From NCBI GenBank assembly GCA_024280975.1, contig JAMXLQ010000110.1:1-5178 (forward strand): 5,178 nt of DNA, read 5' to 3'. Every line of letters starts with the position of its first letter. Position 1 is the first letter of the stretch. Below are positions 1 to 4,621 of this stretch, piece by piece. Made by a program: the position numbers and the translations under genes. Origin of the DNA: Methanosarcina sp. (GTDB lineage: Archaea; Halobacteriota; Methanosarcinia; Methanosarcinales; Methanosarcinaceae). The notes under the pieces are model-generated. The model did not search any database. It was given only the letters and a program-made list of their open reading frames with translations, and was not told the origin of the DNA.

Positions 1-12
1 TTTTAACAACCG

Positions 13-24
13 TTTTTGCAAAAA
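13..24. repeat. Perfect 12-bp palindrome TTTTTGCAAAAA
   Basis: TTTTTGCAAAAA equals its own reverse complement. It lies at the extreme left edge, so what it belongs to cannot be judged. It could be a protein-binding site or chance in AT-rich DNA. Confidence 0.35.
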
Positions 25-90
25 GAGTATGTACTAAACACATAACTAGTTAATCTTTGATAATCTTCAAGCGCACCGAAAATTTTAGCG

Positions 91-112
91 TCGAACGATT
101 TTTTTTTTTCGA
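91..112 (+). terminator. Possible poly-T terminator of a gene left of the window
   Basis: An uninterrupted run of 11 T (99-109) is flanked by TCGA on both sides (91-94 and 109-112). Archaeal RNA polymerase can terminate at long U tracts without a strong hairpin, so this could end a + strand transcript entering from the left. No upstream gene end is visible, so the assignment rests on the T run alone. Confidence 0.3.
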
Positions 113-145
113 TGTGTTTTTATTAATAAGGGAAAATATATACAC

Positions 146-325
146 ATGAATCTTTGGATAAGGAATTTGAGCTGGGGATGTGGAGAGACTAGGTTAATAT
201 GTTATGATTGGATAATAAGGCATAATGCGTCTATGATTCGTTACCTACTACCTCCTGATTTTAAAAATGATATACAGAGTATGTACATTAGATTCCGTTG
301 CAAAAATCTCAGAATAAGCATGTAA
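146..325 (+). CDS. Doubtful 59-residue open frame
   Basis: An ATG frame of 59 codons ends at TAA (323-325). A weak AGGGAA purine stretch lies at 129-134, 11 bases before the ATG, which is rather far. The product is mixed hydrophobic and basic, contains a PPDF stretch near residues 36-39 and four cysteines, and matches no family I recognise. The next small frame starts immediately after its stop codon (TAAATG). It may be a chance frame or the worn remnant of a gene. Confidence 0.15.
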   Translation: MNLWIRNLSWGCGETRLICYDWIIRHNASMIRYLLPPDFKNDIQSMYIRFRCKNLRISM

Positions 326-400
326 ATGGATAATGAACAAAAGTTAAAATATTCGAGAAAATGTATGGATATTATAGAACTATTCCAAATAATTGATTAA
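326..400 (+). CDS. Doubtful 24-residue open frame, possible gene remnant
   Basis: The ATG directly follows the TAA of the preceding frame. The 24 codons give a plausible soluble amphipathic start (M-D-N-E-Q-K, later DIIELFQIID), then stop at TAA. Downstream DNA has stops in every frame, so it does not continue as a protein. It resembles the N-terminus of some helical protein cut off early, but I cannot name a family. It is probably chance or a decayed gene fragment. Confidence 0.13.
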   Translation: MDNEQKLKYSRKCMDIIELFQIID

Positions 401-625
401 TATATTTAGCTTCATTAAGAACAAAGTAATTTAGTTAAATTCTCGATCTTATCCGTGGGTTATTGATTAATCCTAAAAAAGAGTATATTTCTCGTATTGT
501 GAAAAAATGAAAAGAGACCCTTTTGCATATGATTTTCAATAACTCACCCCGCGACCAAATTCTCCGTTTTTTCCCGGCGATTAGACTGATATTCAAACGT
601 TATTTTACACTTAGGAAGACGTAAC

Positions 626-664
626 TTTATGGTATCACAAAGTTTGTTTTATGGTGCCATGAAG
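626..664. repeat. Imperfect direct repeat with 22-bp period
   Basis: A 17-bp unit beginning TTTATGGT occurs at 626-642 and again at 648-664, with 13 of 17 positions identical. The second unit contains the short inverted repeat ATGG-TG-CCAT (651-660). A period near two helical turns would suit side-by-side protein binding. It lies about 310 bases before the nearest convincing gene, so its role is unknown. Confidence 0.4.
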
Positions 665-861
665 TTCGTATAGCAAGTTTATGTACGGTAGTCTTGTTTT
701 CCTTACTTGAACATATCAAGTTGTATCTCTCTGTCCGGGTCTTTTTGTTGTGAGTCGCGAGAGATTGAGTTTAGAGAGTGTATTGTTGTTTTAGAAAGAT
801 CAGAGAGATACTATTACTGTAAGCCGATGATTAACACTTTAAAGATCATTTTTGAGTTTAA

Positions 862-897
862 AATATTTGTATATGTAGTAAAATATACACAAATATT
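862..897. promoter_or_regulatory. 36-bp imperfect inverted repeat upstream of the DUF1259 gene
   Basis: The arm AATATTTGT (862-870) pairs perfectly with ACAAATATT (889-897). Inside it, ATAT (871-874) pairs with ATAT (883-886), leaving a two-base bulge (887-888) and an 8-base centre (875-882). The element sits just upstream of the likely TATA box at 910-917, where an archaeal activator or repressor could bind. The symmetry is seen directly; the operator role is inferred. AT-richness raises the chance of a fortuitous match. Confidence 0.45.
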
Positions 898-909
898 ATG
901 CAGTCTAGA

Positions 910-937
910 TTATATATTTGTTATTCGATATATATGC
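910..937 (+). promoter_or_regulatory. Likely TATA box region for the DUF1259 gene
   Basis: TTATATAT (910-917) fits the archaeal TATA element well and would place transcription start near 938-942, giving a leader of roughly 35 bases before the ATG at 975. A second box, TATATAT near 930-936, would give a start around 960 and barely leave room for the Shine-Dalgarno site, so the first is preferred. No BRE could be fixed with confidence. Confidence 0.5.
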
Positions 938-940
938 ATA

Positions 941-968
941 ACTACTCCAGTAGTGTCAAAGGGGGGTG
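941..968 (+). promoter_or_regulatory. Leader mini-hairpin and ribosome binding site deciding the 975 start
   Basis: ACTAC (941-945) and GTAGT (950-954) can form a 5-bp stem with a TCCA loop. It is followed by the G-rich site GGGGGGTG (961-968), which can pair with the 3' end of 16S rRNA. The site lies 6 bases before the ATG at 975, which favours that codon over the in-frame GTG at 966, since that GTG lies inside the ribosome site itself. The hairpin ends 6 bases before the site and might modulate access to it. Confidence 0.55.
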
Positions 969-974
969 TATAAA

Positions 975-1910
975 ATGAGTGGAAAATTTATTAAATTTGG
1001 CAATATACTAGTCATTTTATTATTGCTTGTGACGATAGTTGGGATAGTCTCCGCAAAAAATACTGATAGCGAGAATGCAAATGCCTCTGAATATTGGAAG
1101 CCTGTGGAAAAGGCTATGGGTGAAAAAGGTGAGGTCAGCCCAGACGGCGCCATAAAGTTTACAATACCAATGACGTTGAATGTAACACTTGATGGCATAA
1201 AACTGAATCAGGCCTCTGAACGCTCTCATGATTTCGATTTCATGAGAGCTGGAGATAAGGCAATGATGGTCGGTGAAATCGGGGTTACGGAAGAAGAAGT
1301 GAATAACGTATCCATAATGATTCTCCATTCAGGATTGCAAGCAACTGCGATACACAATCACCTACTCCGCACGTCACCACATATAATGTGGATACACATA
1401 TACGGTTATGGCGATCCTGTAGACATGGCTAAGAAGATATGCAATATCACCGATTATGTTAATGGAGGTTCGTCTGCCAGCGAAAGTGAGACGTTCCAAA
1501 GCAAGGGAATTAATACCACCGAACTCGATCTAATTATTGGATATAAAGGCTCTGCTGAGGAAGGAGATTATAATTACGACATACCCAGAGTTGATAAAGT
1601 ACAGATGAACGGCTATACACTGTCTCCAGTTATGGATGTATCAACCATGATAAGTTTCCAGCCTCTTGGCAATGGTAAGGCAGCAGTTATCGGCGAATTT
1701 GTATTGAAAGAAAATGAAGTGGAGCCTGTGGTACGGACGCTGACAGCTAATGGCATGGAAGTTACAGCCCTTCACAGCCATATGATAACCGAGCAACCAC
1801 GGCTATTCTATGTACATTGCTGGGCTACAGGAGATGCCACAAAACTTGCAGGTATCATGCGTGAAGCTCTCAATGAAACAAATAGCAAGATAGGGAGTGA
1901 GAGTTCTTAA
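975..1910 (+). CDS. Exported two-repeat LppY/LpqO-type (DUF1259) protein
   Basis: This 311-residue protein starts with a basic N-terminus and a hydrophobic stretch at about 10-27, ending V-S-A before K28. That is a probable Sec signal peptide or membrane anchor. There is no lipobox; the only cysteines are C156 and C282. Two copies of the LppY/LpqO domain follow, about residues 53-158 and 196-300. Each has GE (100-101, 240-241), EV (108-109, 248-249), an H-x-H motif (127-129, 267-269), a further His (141, 281) and GD (146-147, 286-287), all offset by exactly 140 residues. Six N-x-S/T sequons (N36, N69, N111, N157, N180, N300) fit surface exposure. The family has no established biochemical function; the clustered His and Glu residues suggest metal or ligand binding, which is inference. 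It is followed by a terminator, so it is probably transcribed alone. Confidence 0.87.
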   Translation: MSGKFIKFGNILVILLLLVTIVGIVSAKNTDSENANASEYWKPVEKAMGEKGEVSPDGAIKFTIPMTLNVTLDGIKLNQASERSHDFDFMRAGDKAMMVGEIGVTEEEVNNVSIMILHSGLQATAIHNHLLRTSPHIMWIHIYGYGDPVDMAKKICNITDYVNGGSSASESETFQSKGINTTELDLIIGYKGSAEEGDYNYDIPRVDKVQMNGYTLSPVMDVSTMISFQPLGNGKAAVIGEFVLKENEVEPVVRTLTANGMEVTALHSHMITEQPRLFYVHCWATGDATKLAGIMREALNETNSKIGSESS

Positions 1911-1957
1911 ACTTCCAATTTGCTTCCGGTTTGTTGATAATACAAAACGTTTAATCC

Positions 1958-1989
1958 GGGGTATAGAATACCCTCTTTTCTTTATTTTA
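1958..1989 (+). terminator. Hairpin plus U-rich terminator after the DUF1259 gene
   Basis: GGGTAT (1959-1964) pairs with ATACCC (1968-1973) around an AGA loop; G1958 and T1974 can add a wobble pair. A pyrimidine/T-rich tail (1974-1989) follows directly. It lies 48 bases after the stop codon and resembles an intrinsic terminator. It separates the exported-protein gene from the membrane-protein pair. Confidence 0.65.
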
Positions 1990-2002
1990 AGGATAAGACT
2001 GT

Positions 2003-2016
2003 TTTGGAATGGTAAA
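2003..2016 (+). promoter_or_regulatory. Translation leader of the first DUF1622 gene, duplicated before the second
   Basis: TTGGAATGGTAAA (2004-2016) precedes the ATG at 2019 and recurs with one inserted base at 2381-2395 before the GTG at 2397. The GGAA core is 13 bases before the first start codon and 14 before the second. The shared leader shows that the duplication included the ribosome-binding region and supports both start choices. Confidence 0.55.
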
Positions 2017-2018
2017 TA

Positions 2019-2351
2019 ATGGATCTGGAGTTTACTAGCACGATTTTGGAGTTTTTCATGAGATTCTTCGAGGTTGTGAGTTCACTTTTGATAGTATATG
2101 CTGGGTTAAAAGCTGCAGGCAAAATTTTACTCTTGGAAGCTTTCAAAAAACCTTACAAGTATGAATACATAAGGAGAGAATTTACAAATAAAATACTCTT
2201 CACTCTTGAACTGTTAATAGTTGGCGATATACTCGGAACGGTAAGAAACCCTACGGTAAATGATCTGATACTTGTTGGAGCTATTGTAGTTATTAGGACA
2301 GTTCTTGGTTACTTCCTGAGTAAAGAAGTCAAAGAATACCAGTTTGACTGA
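2019..2351 (+). CDS. DUF1622 family small membrane protein, copy 1
   Basis: This is a 110-residue hydrophobic protein with about three membrane segments: roughly 16-42, 58-75 and 82-102. Basic residues cluster between the first two (K43-R53), suggesting a cytoplasmic loop. The LLIVGDILGTVRNP and VVIRTVLGYFLSKEV stretches match what I know of the DUF1622 family, whose function is not established. Asp70 lies within the second membrane segment, a polar position typical of the family. The ATG start aligns without gaps to copy 2 and carries the same leader. Copy 2 follows after 45 bases, so the pair is probably co-transcribed and may form a hetero-oligomer (inference). No clear promoter could be placed between the preceding terminator and this start. 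Confidence 0.85.
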   Translation: MDLEFTSTILEFFMRFFEVVSSLLIVYAGLKAAGKILLLEAFKKPYKYEYIRREFTNKILFTLELLIVGDILGTVRNPTVNDLILVGAIVVIRTVLGYFLSKEVKEYQFD

Positions 2352-2380
2352 AGTCTAAATGAATTCCAGTATGTACTTGC

Positions 2381-2395
2381 TTGGAAGTGGTAAAA
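2381..2395 (+). promoter_or_regulatory. Leader repeat and ribosome site supporting a GTG start
   Basis: TTGGAAGTGGTAAAA repeats the leader of copy 1 with one extra base. The GTG at 2397 follows at nearly the same distance as the ATG of copy 1. An in-frame stop at 2391-2393 excludes any earlier start. Confidence 0.55.
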
Positions 2396-2396
2396 G

Positions 2397-2729
2397 GTGA
2401 TATCTGAATTGTTTGAGAATTTCCTGCTGTATTTCGAATGGATTTTCGAGGCAATAGGAACGACTATTATTATTTATGGAGGATTAAGGGCAACAATTCA
2501 GATTTTTCTCTCTGAAGTTTTAAAAAGGACCCAAAATCTCGAAAAAATAAGAGAAGAACTTACGAATAAAATACTCTTTGGACTTGAGTTTTATATCGTA
2601 GTTGCTATCCTTGGAACTCTGAGAAACCAAAATATACAGGATCTCACAGTACTGGGTACAGTTGTACTGATCAGGACAATTCTTGGTTATTTCCTGAGTA
2701 AGGAAGTAAAAGAATACCAGTTTGACTAA
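2397..2729 (+). CDS. DUF1622 family small membrane protein, copy 2 (GTG start)
   Basis: This 110-residue paralogue of the preceding gene aligns to it end to end without gaps, with 57 identical residues by my count (about 52%). Membrane segments fall at about 16-40, 58-75 and 84-102. The last 14 residues (GYFLSKEVKEYQFD) are identical in both copies, and the N-terminal third is poorly conserved. It uses GTG as start, the only possible start upstream of a TTG at 2409. Asp70 of copy 1 is Ala70 here, so the polar residue in the second membrane segment is lost. This suggests a specialised or auxiliary subunit rather than a redundant copy (inference). A probable terminator follows, so the pair likely ends its transcript here. 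Function is unknown. Confidence 0.83.
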   Translation: MISELFENFLLYFEWIFEAIGTTIIIYGGLRATIQIFLSEVLKRTQNLEKIREELTNKILFGLEFYIVVAILGTLRNQNIQDLTVLGTVVLIRTILGYFLSKEVKEYQFD

Positions 2730-2743
2730 AGAAAAAATATTTA

Positions 2744-2787
2744 AAATCTTAGGGAAAAATCACAATAAGATTTGGCCTGTCTTTTTA
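2744..2787 (+). terminator. Probable terminator after the DUF1622 pair
   Basis: AAATCTTA (2744-2751) pairs perfectly with TAAGATTT (2766-2773) around a 14-base loop, and a T5 run (2782-2786) follows 8 bases later. It begins 14 bases after the stop of copy 2. The large loop and gap before the T run make it weaker than the upstream terminator. Confidence 0.5.
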
Positions 2788-2799
2788 GTTTTCTGTTCA

Positions 2800-2860
2800 C
2801 ATTAATTTAGTTTTATTCTGCTAACGTTAATTTTGTACTACTAGCATTAATTTTGCTTTG
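2800..2860. repeat. Three spaced TTAATTT direct repeats
   Basis: TTAATTT(T) occurs at 2802, 2827 and 2847. The last two lie in 20-bp units beginning CTA (2821-2840 and 2841-2860), with about 14 of 20 positions matching. They sit upstream of TATA-like sequences and could be binding sites or a decayed tandem duplication. Confidence 0.4.
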
Positions 2861-2941
2861 ATTTTATACTCACTATATACAGATATATATGGAAGAAATT
2901 ATTGAGAAAAAATGAGTTTAAACATACATTTTTTGACTGTT

Positions 2942-2994
2942 AAAACCATAACCCATGTTAAATTTTGGTTTTCTATTCTCAAAGCTATTTTTTT
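2942..2994 (+). terminator. Nested hairpin followed by a T7 run; possible end of a small RNA
   Basis: AAAACCA (2942-2948) pairs with TGGTTTT (2966-2972), and TAAC (2949-2952) with GTTA (2957-2960) around CCAT. A T7 run follows at 2988-2994. TATA-like boxes at 2874-2892 could start a short transcript of about 80-90 bases ending here. No protein is encoded. This is suggestive only, since AT-rich DNA yields such pairs often. Confidence 0.25.
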
Positions 2995-3020
2995 ATAGAG
3001 ACAAATAAAGCTAAAAACAG

Positions 3021-3030
3021 TATAATTTAA
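3021..3030 (+). promoter_or_regulatory. Candidate TATA box for thrC
   Basis: TATAATTTAA would place a transcription start near 3046-3050, with a leader of about 145 bases that includes the hairpin at 3113-3134. An alternative box, TATTATAC (3075-3082), would start near 3103 and leave the hairpin at the 5' end of the message. The AT-rich context prevents a firm choice. Confidence 0.3.
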
Positions 3031-3094
3031 AAGCAAGTAGAGTATTAAGGATACAAAATATTATTAAACTCTAATATTATACTAATCCGAAATC

Positions 3095-3134
3095 CAGATA
3101 TGCTGACTTAAATCTCAGTTATGCTAACCTGAGA
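3095..3134 (+). promoter_or_regulatory. thrC leader: 21-bp-period direct repeat overlapping a hairpin
   Basis: A 15-base unit beginning CAG and containing ATGCT occurs at 3095-3109 and 3116-3130, with 12 of 15 positions identical and a spacing of 21 bp. The second unit overlaps a stem: TCTCAG (3113-3118) with CTGAGA (3129-3134), then TTA with TAA, one bulged C (3128) and a TGC loop (3122-3124). The element lies about 60 bases before thrC. It could be a tandem operator or an RNA structure acting on translation. Confidence 0.45.
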
Positions 3135-3183
3135 AGGGCGTAACATAAACCCGGAACCCTAATAATTCAAAATTATCAGACAT

Positions 3184-3188
3184 AGGAG
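3184..3188 (+). promoter_or_regulatory. Strong Shine-Dalgarno site of thrC
   Basis: AGGAG lies 7 bases before the ATG at 3196. This fixes the start codon and makes translation by standard 16S rRNA pairing likely. Confidence 0.8.
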
Positions 3189-3195
3189 AAATTTA

Positions 3196-4413
3196 ATGTA
3201 TCATCTCAAATGTATCGAATGCGGTGCAGAGTATTCCAAAGATGAAGTAATCTATACATGCAGCAAATGTAATGGGCTGCTTGACGTTATTTATGACTAC
3301 TCCTCAATCAAAATTGACATGGAAAAACTGAAGACCGAATGCCCTTCGGTCTGGAAGTATGCAAAACTTCTTCCTATAGAAAGAGAGCCTGTAACTATCA
3401 GGGAAGGTGGGACTCCTCTCTATAAATGCGACCGTCTAGCTGAGAAAATAGGGATTAAAGAACTTTATGTAAAGCACGAAGGTATGAACCCAACAGGCTC
3501 TTTTAAAGATAGGGGAATGACTGTAGGGGTTACGAAAGCACTTGAACTGGGTATGAGCACCGTTGCCTGTGCGTCTACAGGAAACACCTCTGCAGCCCTC
3601 GCAATCTATGGGGCAAAAGCCGGAATTCCTGTGATCGTACTTTTGCCTGCCGGAAAAGTAGCTCTTGGAAAAGTGGCTCAGGCCCTCATGCACGGGGCAA
3701 AAGTTCTCAGTATCCGAGGAAATTTTGACGACGCACTTGCCCTTGTACGTACTCTCTGCTCCCAGGAAAAAATTTATCTCTTAAACTCAATCAACCCCTA
3801 CAGGCTGGAAGGCCAGAAGACTATCGGTTTTGAGATTGCAGACCAACTCGGCTTCAAGGTACCTGACAGAATTGTCCTGCCCGTAGGAAATGCAGGAAAT
3901 ATTACAGCTATATATAAAGGCTTCAGGGAATTTAAGAAGCTCGGCATAACGGATTCACTCCCGAAAATGACCGGGATTCAGGCCGAAGGTTCCTGTCCTA
4001 TTGTAAAAGCCATAAAAAGTGGGGCTCCTGAAATCACATCGGAAGAAAAACCTGAAACCGTTGCAACAGCAATCCGGATAGGAAATCCTGTTAACGCGAA
4101 AAAAGCCCTGAATGCCATCCGGGAATCCGGTGGGACTGCAGAATCTGTCACTGATGAAGAAATCCTTGCAGCTCAGAAAGACCTTGCAAGGCTTGAAGGT
4201 ATAGGTGTCGAACCTGCAAGCGCAGCCTCGGTTGCAGGACTTAAGAAACTGGTTGATATGGGCGTTATAGGTAGAGATGAAACTGTTGTCTGTATCACCA
4301 CAGGACACTTGCTTAAAGACCCACAGACTGTAATTGATGTCTGCGAAGAGCCGACTGTTGTGGATGCCAGCATAGAGGCCATCCGAGAAGCTATCTTCGG
4401 AAAGGCAGAATAA
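3196..4413 (+). CDS. thrC: Threonine synthase
   Basis: This 405-residue enzyme converts O-phospho-L-homoserine and water to L-threonine and phosphate in the cytoplasm, the last step of threonine synthesis, using pyridoxal phosphate. The N-terminus has a zinc-ribbon pattern, C6-x2-C9 and C22-x2-C25, typical of archaeal members. The fold-type II PLP core follows. EGGTPL (70-75) marks its start; K104 in GSFKDRGM (101-108) is the expected Schiff-base lysine; STGNTSA (127-133) is the substrate loop; GNAGN (231-235) is the phosphate-binding loop; and TTGH (368-371) lies near the C-terminus. Length and motif order are normal. It is not cysteate synthase, a methanogen paralogue of coenzyme M synthesis that lacks this GSFKDRGM context. 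The gene has its own leader with a hairpin and repeats, so it may be regulated separately. The downstream leuS is about 190 bases away. Confidence 0.95.
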   Translation: MYHLKCIECGAEYSKDEVIYTCSKCNGLLDVIYDYSSIKIDMEKLKTECPSVWKYAKLLPIEREPVTIREGGTPLYKCDRLAEKIGIKELYVKHEGMNPTGSFKDRGMTVGVTKALELGMSTVACASTGNTSAALAIYGAKAGIPVIVLLPAGKVALGKVAQALMHGAKVLSIRGNFDDALALVRTLCSQEKIYLLNSINPYRLEGQKTIGFEIADQLGFKVPDRIVLPVGNAGNITAIYKGFREFKKLGITDSLPKMTGIQAEGSCPIVKAIKSGAPEITSEEKPETVATAIRIGNPVNAKKALNAIRESGGTAESVTDEEILAAQKDLARLEGIGVEPASAASVAGLKKLVDMGVIGRDETVVCITTGHLLKDPQTVIDVCEEPTVVDASIEAIREAIFGKAE

Positions 4414-4449
4414 AACCTGAAAAACGGATAACAGTCAAAAGGTTGATTT

Positions 4450-4490
4450 AGCCGAAATCCGGCTCCTTCAATCCTTCAAGGTTTCTTTAG
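4450..4490 (+). terminator. Possible weak terminator after thrC
   Basis: AGCCG (4450-4454) pairs with CGGCT (4460-4464) around an AAATC loop. It is followed by a pyrimidine-rich stretch with two CCTTCAA copies (4465-4471, 4473-4479) and TTTCTTT (4482-4488). There is no clean T run directly after the stem, so read-through into leuS is possible. Confidence 0.35.
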
Positions 4491-4588
4491 ATGGTTTACA
4501 GCTACCAGAAACTGTTTACTGTTATTTACTTTTACGGTTGTATCAAATCTTTTCAACTGAATCAAGTTTTTTCATATAGGAATAATCG

Positions 4589-4621
4589 ATGGGCGTGAAC
4601 ACGAATGGAGCAGGATTATAA
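4589..4621 (+). CDS. Ten-codon frame overlapping the leuS start (possible leader peptide)
   Basis: ATG at 4589 opens a 10-residue frame, M-G-V-N-T-N-G-A-G-L, stopping at TAA (4619-4621), 14 bases inside leuS and in another frame. AGGA (4578-4581) sits 7 bases before this ATG, a better ribosome-site distance than for the leuS ATG at 4605. The last sense codon is leucine (TTA). The frame could feed ribosomes to leuS by coupling or respond to leucine charging, or be chance. No homology can be judged at this length. Confidence 0.25.
   Translation: MGVNTNGAGL

Larger units (their letters stand above)
1..965. other. Long AT-rich intergenic region with no convincing gene
   Basis: All six frames are broken by frequent stops, and the few short open frames have no recognisable protein pattern. 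The base composition is clearly more AT-rich than in the genes to the right, except for a GC-richer patch around 545-590. The region holds a 12-bp palindrome, an 11-T run, two tiny adjacent frames, a 22-bp-period repeat and, near the right end, an inverted repeat and promoter for the exported-protein gene; these are listed separately. Large spacers of this kind are common in Methanosarcina. Decayed genes or an unrecognised non-coding RNA remain possible. Confidence 0.7.
2730..3195. other. AT-rich intergenic region before thrC
   Basis: No coding frame is seen on either strand. The region holds the probable terminator of the DUF1622 pair (2744-2787), three spaced TTAATTT repeats (about 2800-2855), TATA-like runs at 2874-2891, a nested hairpin followed by T7 (2942-2994), and the likely promoter and structured leader of thrC (3021-3190). 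Confidence 0.7.

Noticed and set aside
1..965. Insertion sequence or CRISPR array in the left region
   Set aside because: No transposase frame, paired terminal inverted repeats with target duplication, or regularly spaced identical repeats could be found.
707..973. 88-codon + strand open frame starting with TTG just before the DUF1259 gene
   Set aside because: It lacks a ribosome site, has an un-protein-like composition rich in Cys, Tyr, Ile and Phe, and runs across the promoter, inverted repeat and ribosome site of the next gene.
966..974. GTG at 966 as the start of the DUF1259 protein
   Set aside because: It lies inside the G-rich ribosome site that fits the ATG at 975, and the signal peptide is complete from 975.
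956..1328. Two antisense open frames of 80 and 102 codons under the start of the DUF1259 gene
   Set aside because: They lie opposite a well-supported coding region, match no family and have low-quality composition; they are mirror frames of the real gene.
3436..4382. Three antisense open frames of 69-117 codons within thrC
   Set aside because: The sense strand encodes a full-length threonine synthase with all motifs; the antisense products have no recognisable features.
3196..4413. Cysteate synthase (coenzyme M pathway) as an alternative identity for thrC
   Set aside because: That enzyme is a diverged threonine synthase relative, but this protein keeps the classical GSFKDRGM lysine motif and the STGN and GNAGN loops of true threonine synthases.
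4414..4604. T-box-like or riboswitch control of leuS in the thrC-leuS spacer
   Set aside because: T-boxes are bacterial and no specifier/antiterminator layout is visible; only a weak hairpin and short repeats are seen.
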